64,000 nucleotides of DNA from Nocardioides sp. Root682 (GCF_001427795.1 NZ_LMHJ01000003.1:550204-614203), one strand, 5' to 3'; positions 7,877 through 16,511 are shown, counted from the first letter of the stretch. Numbers and translations: made by a program. Notes: generated by a model from the sequence alone, not told the origin.

Positions 7877-8812
7877 GTGACGTCGACACCCGCGCAGGCC
7901 GCCCCCGAAGCTCCTGTCGTCACGGGGCCGCAGGCGTGGCAGCCGATCGCGGCGATCGGGGTGACGCTCGTGCTGTGGGCCTCTGCGTTCGTGGCCATCC
8001 GGCACCTCGGGCGCGAGGTGACGCCAGGTGCGCTCTCGCTCGGGCGCCTGCTGATCGCTGCCCTTGTCCTGTCGGCGTTGTTGGTGCGGGCGCCGCGGAG
8101 CCGGTTCACCCGCAACGAGGTGTTGCTGCTCGTCGGCTGTGGGGTTGCGTGGTTCGGGATCTACAACCTCGCCCTGAACGACAGCGAGCGCCGCATCGAC
8201 GCCGCGACGGCCGCGATGGTGGTGCAGGTCGGGCCGATCCTGATCGCCTTCCTGGCCGCGCTGTTCCTGGGTGAACGACTCACCGGTTGGCTGCTGCTCG
8301 GGATGGCCATCGCCTTCGGTGGTGTCGTCGTGATCGGGAGCGCCATGCGCGGCGAGGGCGGTTCCGACCTCGACGGTGTCCTGCTGGCACTGCTCGCGGC
8401 GGCGACGTACGCGATCGGTGTGGTGTGCCAGAAGGTGCTGTTGCGGCGACTCTCCGGGCTGGAGGTGACCTGCTACGCCTGCTGGATCGGCGCGGCCGTC
8501 TGCCTGCCATGGATCGGTGACCTGGGCGACGTGATCCGCAACGGCAGCACCGACACCCTGCTCTGGATCGCCTACCTCGGCGTCTTCCCGACCGCCATCG
8601 CGTTCAGCACCTGGGCCTTCGCGCTGCGCCACACCGACGCCGGCAAGCAGGCGCTGACCACCTTCCTGGTCCCCGCGATCGCGACCGTGATGGCGTGGGT
8701 GCTGCTCGACGAGGTGCCGCCGGCCCTGGCCTTCGCCGGTGGGGCGCTCTGTGTGGTCGGGGTGCTGGTGACGCGACGGAAGCCGCGGGTCGCCGCGCCC
8801 ATCGGTCAGTAG
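7877..8812 (+). CDS. EamA/DMT-family transporter
   Basis: Ten-helix inner-membrane exporter of the drug/metabolite transporter superfamily; the substrate cannot be told from sequence. The 311-residue protein (GTG start) contains two EamA repeats, each of about five hydrophobic segments. It has the usual ALFLGERLTGWLLLG block at the end of repeat one and VMAWVLLDEVPPALAFAGGALCVVG at the end of repeat two. The 3' end overlaps the convergent HNH gene by 7 bases. Confidence 0.9.
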   Translation: MTSTPAQAAPEAPVVTGPQAWQPIAAIGVTLVLWASAFVAIRHLGREVTPGALSLGRLLIAALVLSALLVRAPRSRFTRNEVLLLVGCGVAWFGIYNLALNDSERRIDAATAAMVVQVGPILIAFLAALFLGERLTGWLLLGMAIAFGGVVVIGSAMRGEGGSDLDGVLLALLAAATYAIGVVCQKVLLRRLSGLEVTCYACWIGAAVCLPWIGDLGDVIRNGSTDTLLWIAYLGVFPTAIAFSTWAFALRHTDAGKQALTTFLVPAIATVMAWVLLDEVPPALAFAGGALCVVGVLVTRRKPRVAAPIGQ

Positions 8813-9210
8813 GACTGGCCGTTCGCGTAGCGCTCGCGGCGGAAGTGTCGTCCCTTGCCTCGGTTCCTGCTCTTGAACGTCGGCAGCTGCGAGTCGCAGT
8901 TCGGGCAGATCATGCGCAGGTTCTCGCGGCGGTTGTTGGCAGCATCGCCGTCGATGTGGTCGAGGACGAACACCAGGTCCATCCCGTTCCACTCCTCAAC
9001 GGTCCCGCAGATATCGCAGCAGCCGTCCTGAGCGTCGAGCAGGTGGCGACGCACGTAATGGGTGCGGCTGCCGCTGAGGCTCACCTCGCCGGTGCTCAAC
9101 CAGCGTTGCAACTTGACGTTGAACTTGACTGTCCACATGCAGTTCGTATTGCAGTAGGCCTTCTGGCTCCGTTTGGTGAGGGGAGAGCCGCACCCGAGAC
9201 ACGTCCTCAT
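8806..9210 (-). CDS. HNH endonuclease
   Basis: A 134-residue HNH nuclease of the type common in phages and mobile DNA. An N-terminal zinc knuckle (CLGCG...YCNTNC) is followed by a ββα-metal domain: CDICG, then FVLDHIDGDAANNRRENLRMICPNCDSQL (catalytic His in LDHIDG, about residue 95). It reads away from tRNA-Thr(TGT), 48 bases downstream of it on the same strand. Several positions are less GC-rich than the neighbours, hinting at acquisition. No integrase or other phage gene is present. Confidence 0.88.
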   Translation of the reverse strand: MRTCLGCGSPLTKRSQKAYCNTNCMWTVKFNVKLQRWLSTGEVSLSGSRTHYVRRHLLDAQDGCCDICGTVEEWNGMDLVFVLDHIDGDAANNRRENLRMICPNCDSQLPTFKSRNRGKGRHFRRERYANGQSY

Positions 9211-9258
9211 TGGCGAAAATTACGATGAGGGTGCGACGCAAAGTGGTTGCGTCTCCGG

Positions 9259-9331
9259 AGCCGGTGACAGGAATCGAACCCGCGACATCAAAATTACAAA
9301 TTTTGCGCTCTACCAACTGAGCTACACCGGC
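9259..9331 (-). tRNA. tRNA-Thr(TGT)
   Basis: Reads as a full cloverleaf on the complement: acceptor GCCGGTG/CACCGGC, D-arm GCTC-AGTTGGTA-GAGC, anticodon arm CAAAA-TTTGTAA-TTTTG giving anticodon TGT (codon ACA), and T-arm GCGGG-TTCGATT-CCTGT with two G-T pairs. CCA is not encoded. It has an A/T-rich anticodon stem, unusual in this GC-rich setting. Confidence 0.95.
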
Positions 9332-9366
9332 ATGCCGCTCGCGTGCGAGCGACCGCGCCATCCTAG

Positions 9367-9418
9367 TCAGCGCAGCTGCCGCACCTCGAACCGCTCCGGC
9401 GGTACGGCGATCGCGTCC
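9367..9418 (-). pseudogene. Duplicated 3' end of pdxY
   Basis: About 52 bases that match the last 52 bases of pdxY (10642-10693) with only a few changes. Translated on the complement it gives DAIAVPPERFEVRQLR and the same stop codon. No upstream pdxY sequence remains. With the intact copy it forms direct repeats bracketing the MFS gene. Confidence 0.85.
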
Positions 9419-9460
9419 CTGCGGAGTGGGCGTACACCCGGCCCTGCGTACCGTTCGCCC

Positions 9461-10632
9461 ATGATCGAACGGCCGCCCCGCAGGGTCCTCGCGACGCTGT
9501 GCGTGACGGTCACGGTCAGCTACGGCACCCTGTACTACGCCTTCGCGGGCTGGCGCCCACGATCTCGTCCGACACCGGGTGGTCGCTCACCGCGATCACT
9601 GCGGCGTTCTCCGCAGGGAGCCTCGCCACCGGGGTGGTCGGGATCCCGGCTGGGCGGGCGATCCAGGCCAGCGGTCCGCGAAAGGTCATGGTCGCCGGCG
9701 GATGTGTCGGCTCGGCCGGACTGCTGCTCGTGGCCGTCGCGCCGACGTACCCGCTCTTCCTGCTGGCGATGGTGGTCTGTGGAACGGGTGCGGCCGGCCT
9801 CTTCTACGCGCCCGCCTTTGCTGCGATCACCCACTGGTACGGCGCGCGCCGGGTCGAGGCGCTGACCGCGCTCACCCTCGTGGCGGGCTTCGCCAGCACC
9901 GTCTTCGCGCCGACGACGACCCTCCTGGCCGAGCGCACCTCGTGGCGCACGACCTACGTGGTGTTCGCGGTGCTGCTCCTGGTCGTCGCGGTACCGCTGC
10001 ACCTCTTCGCGCTCCGACTCACCTGGCAGCCGCTGGAGGCGGGACACCATGCGGCCACCGACCGCGACGTCGTCACCAGTGTGGCCTTCGTGCTCGTCGC
10101 GATCGGCTTCACCCTGGCCACGCTCGCGATGTATGCGTCGATCGTGGCGTTCGTGCCGCTCCTGATCGAGCGCGACCTCACTCCGGGGCTCGCGGCCTGG
10201 GCACTCGGTCTCGGTGGAGCCGGCCAGGTCGTCGGGCGCCTCGCCTACCCGGCCCTCAGCAGGGCGCTCGGCCTCCGAGCCCGGGTCGGCCTGACGACCT
10301 CCGCGCTGGCGGTGACCATCGCCGTGTTCGCAGTCGTGCCTGGTCCGGCGGCGCTGCTCGTGCTCGGTGCCGTCGTGGCCGGCGCTGCCCGCGGGCTCTT
10401 CACGCTCGTCGGCGCGCTGCTGGTCACCGACCTGTGGGGCCCGGAGCGCTACGCAGCCCTCAACGGCGTCCTCGGCGCTCCCGTCGCCCTGGCCACGGCC
10501 GTCGGGCCGTTCGTGGGAGCCGGTCTTGCCGAGGTGACGGGCGGGTACCCGATCGCGTTCGCGCTGCTGGGTGGCATCGCCGCGGTCGGCGCTGGATTGT
10601 CCGTCGCTGCTGTCGGGATGGTCAGGCGTTGA
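9461..10632 (+). pseudogene. MFS transporter with frameshift
   Basis: Major-facilitator permease of about 390 residues. The N-terminus (ATG 9461, RRVLATLCVTVTVSYGTLYYAF) is in one frame, and the remainder from LAPTISSDTGWSLTAITAAF is in another. The switch near 9548-9552 is explained by one missing base: GCG-GG-CTGGCG where an intact relative would read GCG-GNG-CTG-GCG. Eleven further hydrophobic segments follow, and no other damage is seen. It could be a recent mutation or a sequencing error. It lies between two direct repeats of the pdxY 3' end. Confidence 0.8.
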
Positions 10633-10641
10633 CGGTGGCGC

Positions 10642-11487
10642 TCAGCGCAGCTGCCGCACCTCGAACCGCTCCGGGGGAACAGCGATCGCGTCCTGCGCCA
10701 CGACGATCTGCAGCTCGCGCGTGCCGGCGGCGAGGGTCCGCTCGAGGACGGTGAAGACCGACGCCGTGGTCCGACCCAGTGCGACCGCCGGAGAGCCGGA
10801 TTCGAGCAGATGGGCCAGGTACAGAGCCGCTGTCAGGTCGCCGCCACCGTTGGGCGAGATCGGCAGCAGCGGCGTGGTGACCGCCCAGGCGCCGGCGTCC
10901 GAGACCGCCATGACGTCGAGGGTCTCGCTGTCGTCGTACCGGATGGAGGTGACCAGGACGTCCCGCGGCCCCCGGTCGCGTACGACGTCGATCGCGTCGA
11001 GCACGTCCTCGACCGTGCGGGCTTCGCGACCGGCGAGGAACTCGAGCTCGAAGTGGTTCGGCGTCAGGATGTCGGCGAACGGGACGACCTCGTCCCGCAG
11101 GAACTCGGGGATGCCCGGGCGGACGAAGACGCCGCGGCCGACGTCGCCGATGACGGGGTCGCAGCAGTAGACCGCAGCGGGGTTGAGCTCCTTGACGCGA
11201 GCGACGGCGTCGAGGATCACGGCGCCCATCGCCGGATCACCCTGGTAGCCGGACAGCACCGCGTCGGCGTCTCCGAGGACGCCGCGGTCGTCGATGCCGG
11301 CGATGACCTCGCGGACGTCGGCCGGGTCGAGCAGCGGGCCCCGCCAGGCGCCGTACCCGGTGTGGTTCGAGAAGTGCACGGTGAACACCGGCCAGACCTC
11401 GTGGCCCAGTCGCTGCAGCGGGAACACCGCTGCGGAGTTGCCGACGTGGCCGTAGGCGACCGAGGACTGGATCGAGAGGACCTTCAC
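10642..11487 (-). CDS. pdxY: Pyridoxal kinase PdxY
   Basis: Phosphorylates pyridoxal to PLP in vitamin B6 salvage. The 281-residue ribokinase-fold protein starts GTG (11485-11487) with MKVLSIQSSVAYGHVGN, then YQGDPAMG, the substrate block CCDPVIGDVGRGVFV, LTPNHFELEFL, and the ATP/anion-hole region PNGGGDLTAALYLAHLL. The usual GTGD catalytic loop appears as GGGD, a common actinobacterial variant. The final 52 bases are duplicated beyond the MFS pseudogene. Confidence 0.95.
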   Translation of the reverse strand: MKVLSIQSSVAYGHVGNSAAVFPLQRLGHEVWPVFTVHFSNHTGYGAWRGPLLDPADVREVIAGIDDRGVLGDADAVLSGYQGDPAMGAVILDAVARVKELNPAAVYCCDPVIGDVGRGVFVRPGIPEFLRDEVVPFADILTPNHFELEFLAGREARTVEDVLDAIDVVRDRGPRDVLVTSIRYDDSETLDVMAVSDAGAWAVTTPLLPISPNGGGDLTAALYLAHLLESGSPAVALGRTTASVFTVLERTLAAGTRELQIVVAQDAIAVPPERFEVRQLR

Positions 11488-11512
11488 CCGAACATCCTCG
11501 CAAACGAAACCC

Positions 11513-11540
11513 TTTCGTAACGAAACTAGAACGCGTTACA
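11513..11540. promoter_or_regulatory. KstR-like operator and a second palindrome
   Basis: TAGAACGCGTTACA (11527-11540) fits the KstR consensus TnnAACnnGTTnnA exactly. A second inverted repeat TTTCGTAACGAAA (11513-11525) abuts it. Both lie between the divergent pdxY and GMC oxidoreductase genes, 36 bases or more before the latter. KstR is a TetR-type repressor of sterol catabolism genes; its presence here is inferred. Confidence 0.5.
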
Positions 11541-11575
11541 GTTAGCGGACCACAGTGACGAGGGATGGGACTGGC

Positions 11576-13243
11576 ATGGCCAAGCGCGCGAGCAAGAACA
11601 ACCAGCGCAGCAGTGAAGCCGACTACGTGGTGGTCGGATCCGGCAGCTCCGGGGCGATCGTCGCTGGTCGCCTGGCCCAGTCGGGCGCGAGCGTGATCCT
11701 GCTCGAGGCAGGCAAGAGCGACGACAAGGGCCTGCACGGCTACATGACCAAGGTGCCCGGCATGATCGGCCCGATGCACTCCGAGCCCAAGCTCGAGGCG
11801 AAGTTCGACTGGGGCTACCGCTCGGTTCCCCAGCCCGGCCTCGACGGTCGCCGGATGCCGGCGCCCCGCGGCAAGGTCGGCGGCGGCTCGTCGTCGGTCA
11901 ACGGCATGGTCTACGTCCGCGGCAACCGCGCCAACTACGACTCGTGGGCCGCCGAGGGCAACACGGGCTGGAGCGCCGACGACGTCAACCGGGCGTTCAA
12001 GCGCTACGAGGACTTCGAGGACGGCGAGGACGCCTACCGTGGCGCCGGCGGTCCCATCAAGGTCACCCGCAACAAGACCCCGCAGGAGGCGACCCTCCAG
12101 TTCATCCAGGCCACCTCCGACACCTTGGGCGTCAAGGTCAACGACGACTACAACGGTGCCGAGCAGGAGGGCATCTCCCGCATGCAGCAGAACATTGCGG
12201 ACGGTCTTCGTTACTCCTCGACCCGCGGCTACGTGCACCAGCTCAACCCGCCCACCCTCGAGTTCCAGACCGAGGTGCATGTCGAGAAGGTCGTGATCAG
12301 GGACGGCCGTGCCACCGGCGTCGAGGTCCTCGACCAGGGCAAGGGCGGCGGCACCCGCCGCTTCATCAAGGCCGGCAAGGAGGTGATCCTCTCCTCGGGG
12401 TTCATCAACAGCCCGCAGCTGCTCATGCTCTCCGGCGTCGGTCCCGCCGACCACCTGGCCTCGCTCGGCATCCAGGTCGTCGCGGACCTGCCCGTCGGCG
12501 ACAACCTCCACGACCACCTCTTCCACCCGCTGTCGTTCCACGTGCCGAGCGTCGTCTACCGCGGCAACCCGTGGACGTTCGCGAAGGGGACCGCACGCAA
12601 CATGTCCGGTCGCAAGTCCTTCCTCGACAACTCCGTCTTCGAGTCCGTCGGGTTCATCCGCTCCGGCCTCGCGACCGACATCCCGGACATCCAGCTGCAC
12701 GCGCTGCCGTGGACCTACCCGAGTCCCAACCAGGACGAGCCGGTCCGGCACATGCCCGACCCGCGTCCGGGTCTCACCGTCTTCTCGACGCTGATCTACC
12801 CCAAGAGCCGTGGCACGATCCGCCTCGCCTCCTCGGACCCGATGACCGCACCGCTCATCGACTACGGCTTCTTCACCCACCCCGACGACGTCGAGGTGCT
12901 GGCCCAGGGCACCGAGATGATCCGCGAGATCATGGGGTCCGCCGCCTTCGGTGGGGGAGTCAAGGCAGAGATCCACCCGGGCCCGTCGATCCCCAACGGC
13001 AAGGACCTGCGGGTCGCGCTCAAGCAGCGATCGACCTCGGTCTACCACGGTGTCGGCACCTGCCGGATGGGCGTCGACGAGCGCGCTGTCGTCGGCCCCG
13101 ACCTGAAGGTGCGCGGCATCGAGGGACTCCGGGTCGCGGACGCCTCGATCATGCCGTCCATCACCGGTGGCAACACCAACGCGCCGTGCTACATGATCGG
13201 CGAGATGGCGGCCGAGATCATCCTGGGCGGGGCGAGCTGGTGA
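11576..13243 (+). CDS. GMC-family oxidoreductase
   Basis: FAD-dependent alcohol oxidase/dehydrogenase of the glucose-methanol-choline family, 555 residues. The ADP-binding VVGSGSSGAIVAGRLAQ is at about residue 18; GMC signature 1 follows in PRGKVGGGSSSVNGMVYVRG, signature 2 in SSGFINSPQLLMLSGVG, and the catalytic His in YHGVGTCRMG with Asn in GGNTNAPCYMIGE. ATG 11576 is chosen because AGGGATGGGA lies 6 bases before it; GTG 11555 is possible. It overlaps an aldehyde dehydrogenase by 4 bases, so the pair would take a primary alcohol to the acid. Substrate unknown; the upstream KstR-like box hints at sterol or side-chain catabolism. It does not look like MftG. Confidence 0.88.
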   Translation: MAKRASKNNQRSSEADYVVVGSGSSGAIVAGRLAQSGASVILLEAGKSDDKGLHGYMTKVPGMIGPMHSEPKLEAKFDWGYRSVPQPGLDGRRMPAPRGKVGGGSSSVNGMVYVRGNRANYDSWAAEGNTGWSADDVNRAFKRYEDFEDGEDAYRGAGGPIKVTRNKTPQEATLQFIQATSDTLGVKVNDDYNGAEQEGISRMQQNIADGLRYSSTRGYVHQLNPPTLEFQTEVHVEKVVIRDGRATGVEVLDQGKGGGTRRFIKAGKEVILSSGFINSPQLLMLSGVGPADHLASLGIQVVADLPVGDNLHDHLFHPLSFHVPSVVYRGNPWTFAKGTARNMSGRKSFLDNSVFESVGFIRSGLATDIPDIQLHALPWTYPSPNQDEPVRHMPDPRPGLTVFSTLIYPKSRGTIRLASSDPMTAPLIDYGFFTHPDDVEVLAQGTEMIREIMGSAAFGGGVKAEIHPGPSIPNGKDLRVALKQRSTSVYHGVGTCRMGVDERAVVGPDLKVRGIEGLRVADASIMPSITGGNTNAPCYMIGEMAAEIILGGASW

Positions 13244-14820
13244 CCTCGTCGACGCAGGGCCCGGCCCGGCCCGCCTCGGTCACCGACGAGCTGCTCGAGC
13301 GGCTGGTCGCCCGGGTGCCGGGTCGCACCGGTGCGACCTGGAAGCTGACGGAGGTCTACTCCGGTGAGGTGCTCGTCGAGCTCCCGCAGTCGACGCCGCA
13401 GGACATCGAGGAGGCCTTCGCCGAGGCGCGCGCTGCGCAGGCGCTGTGGGCGCAGTGGCCCATTGCCAAGCGGGTCGAGGTCTTCAAGCGGGCGCACACC
13501 CTGCTGGTGGACAACGCGCACACCACCGCCGACCTGATCCAGGTCGAGAGCGGCAAGAACCGGCGGATGGCGATCGAGGAGTCCTGCGATCCGCCGATGG
13601 TGATGAGCTACTACATCAAGCGCGCACAGAAGCTGCTCAAGCCCACGAAGCACGCCGGACCGGTGCCGATCATCTCCGGTTCCACCGAGGTGCGCGTCCC
13701 CAAGGGCGTCGTCGGCATCATCGCGCCGTGGAACTTCCCGTTCGCGACCGGCCTTTCCGACGCGATCCCGGCCCTGATCGCCGGCAACGCCGTCGTGGTG
13801 AAGCCGGACAACAAGACGGCCCTGTCCCCGCTCTACGGCATCTCCCTGCTCGAGGAGGCCGGGCTTCCGAAGGGCCTGTTCCAGGTCGTCTGCGGTGAAG
13901 GGCCCGACATCGGCCCGACGCTCATCGACAACGCCAACTACGTCATGTTCACCGGTTCGACCGCGACCGGCCGGGTGATCGGCGAGCGGGCCGGCAAGAA
14001 CCTGATCGGCTGCTGCCTCGAGCTCGGTGGCAAGAACCCGATGATCGTGCTCGACGACCTCGACGACAAGGGTGTCGCGGACTGGGTCGAGTCCGCCATC
14101 TTCGGATGCTTCGGCAACACCGGCCAGATCTGCATGCACATCGAGCGGATCTACCTCCCCGAGTCGCGGTACGACGAGCTGAAGTCCGCGTTCGTGGAGC
14201 GGGCCGCCAACCTGGTGCTCGGGGCGTCGTACGACTTCGGACCGGAGGTCGGCTCGCTGGTGAGCCCCGACCACCGCGACCGTGTGGCGTCCCACGTCGA
14301 GGACGCCGTCGCGAAGGGTGCCACGGTGCTGATCGGTGGCCGGGCACGGCCCGACCTGGGTCCGGCCTTCTTCGAGCCGACCGTGCTGGAGGGCGTCACC
14401 AAGGACATGCTGGCCGGGCACACCGAGACGTTCGGTCCGGTGGTCGGCCTGTATCCCTACCGGACCCTCGACGAGGCGATCCACCTCGCCAACGACACCG
14501 ACTACGGGCTCAATGCCTCGGTCTGGAGTGGTGACATCGCGCGTGCGGAGGCCGTTGCGGCCCGCATCGACTCGGGCAACGTCAACATCAACGACGCGCT
14601 CGCGACGGCGTACGCGTCGAAGGGTTCGCCGTCCGGTGGGGTGAAGAGCTCCGGAGTCGGCGCCCGCCACGGTGACCAGGGCCTGCTGAAGTACACCGAC
14701 GCCAAGAACGTCGCGGTGCTCAAGAAGCAGGTCATGGGTGCCCGGCCCGGGCAGGACTACGACGCCTACGTCAAGCAGATGATGCAGTCACTCAAGCTGA
14801 TGCGGAAGCTGGGGCGCTGA
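13240..14820 (+). CDS. Aldehyde dehydrogenase, GabD2-like
   Basis: NAD(P)-dependent dehydrogenase of 526 residues, closest in wording to the mycobacterial succinate-semialdehyde dehydrogenase GabD2. It has GVVGIIAPWNFPFATG (about residue 157), MFTGSTATGRVIGERAG, the general-base Glu in LELGGKNPMIV and the nucleophile Cys in GNTGQICMHIERIYLP, then the closing SGVGARHGDQGLLKYTDAKNVAVL. GTG 13240 overlaps the GMC stop, giving translational coupling. The pairing implies oxidation of the aldehyde made by the GMC enzyme. A hairpin repeat follows the stop. Confidence 0.9.
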   Translation: MTSSTQGPARPASVTDELLERLVARVPGRTGATWKLTEVYSGEVLVELPQSTPQDIEEAFAEARAAQALWAQWPIAKRVEVFKRAHTLLVDNAHTTADLIQVESGKNRRMAIEESCDPPMVMSYYIKRAQKLLKPTKHAGPVPIISGSTEVRVPKGVVGIIAPWNFPFATGLSDAIPALIAGNAVVVKPDNKTALSPLYGISLLEEAGLPKGLFQVVCGEGPDIGPTLIDNANYVMFTGSTATGRVIGERAGKNLIGCCLELGGKNPMIVLDDLDDKGVADWVESAIFGCFGNTGQICMHIERIYLPESRYDELKSAFVERAANLVLGASYDFGPEVGSLVSPDHRDRVASHVEDAVAKGATVLIGGRARPDLGPAFFEPTVLEGVTKDMLAGHTETFGPVVGLYPYRTLDEAIHLANDTDYGLNASVWSGDIARAEAVAARIDSGNVNINDALATAYASKGSPSGGVKSSGVGARHGDQGLLKYTDAKNVAVLKKQVMGARPGQDYDAYVKQMMQSLKLMRKLGR

Positions 14821-14821
14821 G

Positions 14822-14884
14822 GTCTCGACAGGCTCGACCTGCGGAGGGTCGAGCGTATCGACGGTAGGTCGAGCCTGCCGAGAC
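14822..14884. repeat. Inverted repeat between convergent genes
   Basis: Arms 14822-14840 (GTCTCGACAGGCTCGACCT) and 14866-14884 are inverted copies with one mismatch. Located between the convergent aldehyde dehydrogenase and hsp20, so it probably works as a two-way terminator; wording resembles the repeats at 1762 and 6860. Confidence 0.7.
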
Positions 14885-14888
14885 AGGA

Positions 14889-15326
14889 TCAGGCCTCGAT
14901 GGCCTCGCGCTCGGGGGCCGACTTTCCTGCCACCTCGATCTTGCGGGGCTTGGCCTTCTCGGCGACCGGGATGGCCAGGCGCAGCACGCCGTTCTCGTAG
15001 ACGGCATCGATCTTGTCGAGGTCGAGGTTGTCGCCCAGGACGAGCTGGCGCGAGAACTGCCCGTGCGTCCGCTCGGACGCCAGGCGCTGCCAGTCGCCGT
15101 TGCCGGGGACGCGCTCGGCCTTGACCGTCACCACGTTGCGTTCGATGTCGATGTCGATGTTCTCGCGGCTCACGCCCGGCATGTCGAACTCGAGGACGAA
15201 CTCGTCACCCTGGCGCCAGGCGTCCATCGGCATCACCGCCGGCCGGTTGGTGGTGCCACCGGCGCCCAGGAGCTGGGAGGTGAGGCGGTCGAAGTCGCGG
15301 AACGGGTCGGTGGAACGCAGCAACAT
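14889..15326 (-). CDS. Hsp20/alpha-crystallin small heat-shock protein
   Basis: ATP-independent holdase that binds unfolding proteins. The 145-residue protein begins [15 protein letters not shown] and has the alpha-crystallin domain with [20 protein letters not shown] (about residues 42-61), the [14 protein letters not shown] strand and the [23 protein letters not shown] end. It is divergent from a MerR-type regulator 77 bases away, the usual arrangement in Actinobacteria, so heat-dependent control by that regulator is likely. Confidence 0.95.
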   Translation of the reverse strand: MLLRSTDPFRDFDRLTSQLLGAGGTTNRPAVMPMDAWRQGDEFVLEFDMPGVSRENIDIDIERNVVTVKAERVPGNGDWQRLASERTHGQFSRQLVLGDNLDLDKIDAVYENGVLRLAIPVAEKAKPRKIEVAGKSAPEREAIEA

Positions 15327-15403
15327 GACTCCTCCTTGGGAACGTGCCGGCTCTTCTGGCCGGGCTCTGGATCTGCAATGACTGTTATAGGTAATCTGTT
15401 CCC

Positions 15404-15697
15404 ATGAATCAAGTCCCTGGGTCGCAGGATTTTCGACGCGGCGTCTTCGCCATCTCGGTGGCCGCCGACATGACGTCCCTGCAGATCCAGAACATCCGGG
15501 TCTACGAGCGGCGTGGCCTGCTCGCCCCTGAGCGCAGTGCCGGCGGCACGCGGCTGTACAGCCGCGCCGACATCGAGACCCTGCACCGGATCCGGGATCT
15601 GTTGGCCGACGGGCTCAACCTGGCCGGGATCGCCCACGTGCTGGCGCTGGAGGCCGAGGTGGCCAGGCTTCGTGCCCGACTGCGTCAGGCGACCTGA
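15404..15697 (+). CDS. HspR-like MerR-family regulator
   Basis: A 97-residue protein consisting mainly of a MerR winged helix: [27 protein letters not shown], then [19 protein letters not shown], followed by a short coiled coil ([16 protein letters not shown]). This is the HspR architecture, a repressor of heat-shock genes. The divergent neighbour is hsp20. No clear HAIR inverted repeat was found in the 77-base gap; TATAGG-like sequence near 15383 may be its -10 box. The 3' end overlaps the convergent dioxygenase gene by 13 bases. Confidence 0.88.
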   Translation: MNQVPGSQDFRRGVFAISVAADMTSLQIQNIRVYERRGLLAPERSAGGTRLYSRADIETLHRIRDLLADGLNLAGIAHVLALEAEVARLRARLRQAT

Positions 15698-16470
15698 AGC
15701 GAACGCTTGGAGAGCCCCAGCCAGAACCCGTCGATGACCTGCTCGCCGGGAATGGTCGGGTCGGTCGCGGCGCCGAGCGTGACGAAGAGCGGGCTGTAGT
15801 GCTCGACGGTCGGGTGGGCGTACGGCATGCCCGGCGCCTTGTCGCGGTACGACGCCAGCTCGTCCACGTCACCGCGGGCCATCGCCTCGCCGGCCCACGC
15901 GTCGAAGTCCTTCGACCAGCCGGGCGCCTTCGCGTCGAGCTGGAAGGACGTCAGGAACGGCAGGCCGTGGGTGAGGAACCCGGAGCCGATGATCAGCACG
16001 CCCTCGTCGCGCAGCGACTGGAGTCGACGTCCGATCTCCATCAGTCGACCGGGGTCGTGGGTGGGCATCGACATCTGGAGCACGGGGATGTCCGCTTCGG
16101 GATACATGATCCGCAGCGGCACCCAGGCGCCGTGGTCGAGGCCGCGCGAGGTGTGTTGGTGGACCGGCTCGGTCTTCGGCATCATCGCCGCGATGCGGGC
16201 TGCCAGTGCCGAGTTGTCCGGCGTCTCGTAGGTCATCTGGTAGTACTTCGGCGCGAATCCGCCGAAGTCGTAGACCAGCGGCGCGTGGTTCGCGGACAGC
16301 GACAGGGGCGCGGATTCCCAGTGGGCGCTGACGATCAGGATCGCCTTGGGGCGCGGCAGGTCGTGGGCCCAGGCAGCCAGCTCGCCCGACCAGACCGGGT
16401 CGTCGAGGAGCGGGGGAGCGCCGTGCCCGAGATAGAGGGCCGGCATCCGTCCGTTGGTGTTCGTGTCCAT
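15685..16470 (-). CDS. DODA-type extradiol dioxygenase (LigB/YgiD family)
   Basis: Non-haem Fe(II) or Zn enzyme of the 4,5-DOPA extradiol dioxygenase family, 261 residues. Metal ligands are visible in LYLGHGAPPLL (His about residue 15), IVSAHWESAP (His about 50) and a C-terminal HPTVEHYSPLFV. LDHGAWVPL carries the conserved substrate-side His. ATG 16470 is chosen; the frame stays open much further upstream, through the ung region, but that extension has no protein-like features. The promoter holds a MarR-type inverted repeat at 16481-16500. Confidence 0.9.
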   Translation of the reverse strand: MDTNTNGRMPALYLGHGAPPLLDDPVWSGELAAWAHDLPRPKAILIVSAHWESAPLSLSANHAPLVYDFGGFAPKYYQMTYETPDNSALAARIAAMMPKTEPVHQHTSRGLDHGAWVPLRIMYPEADIPVLQMSMPTHDPGRLMEIGRRLQSLRDEGVLIIGSGFLTHGLPFLTSFQLDAKAPGWSKDFDAWAGEAMARGDVDELASYRDKAPGMPYAHPTVEHYSPLFVTLGAATDPTIPGEQVIDGFWLGLSKRSLQVA

Positions 16471-16480
16471 GCTCAGTTCA

Positions 16481-16500
16481 ATAGTTGAAGTCTCAACTAT
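16481..16500. promoter_or_regulatory. MarR-type operator
   Basis: Perfect inverted repeat ATAGTTGA-AGTC-TCAACTAT, 10 bases upstream of the dioxygenase start. The AGTTGA-N4-TCAACT pattern is typical of MarR/DUF24-class redox or phenol-sensing repressors; the regulator is not in the window. Confidence 0.6.
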
Positions 16501-16511
16501 ATTCCCGCGAG

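Noticed and set aside
8806-9331. Prophage remnant at tRNA-Thr
   Set aside because: Only one HNH gene; no integrase, structural genes or att repeats of the tRNA end.
11576-13243. GMC oxidoreductase as the missing MftG
   Set aside because: It is longer, lies 43 kb away and is paired with an aldehyde dehydrogenase under a KstR-like box. MftG normally follows mftF.
11944-14820. A 958-codon frame suggesting a fusion with the aldehyde dehydrogenase
   Set aside because: The first part is a shadow of the GMC gene; the dehydrogenase starts at GTG 13240 with a normal 4-base overlap.
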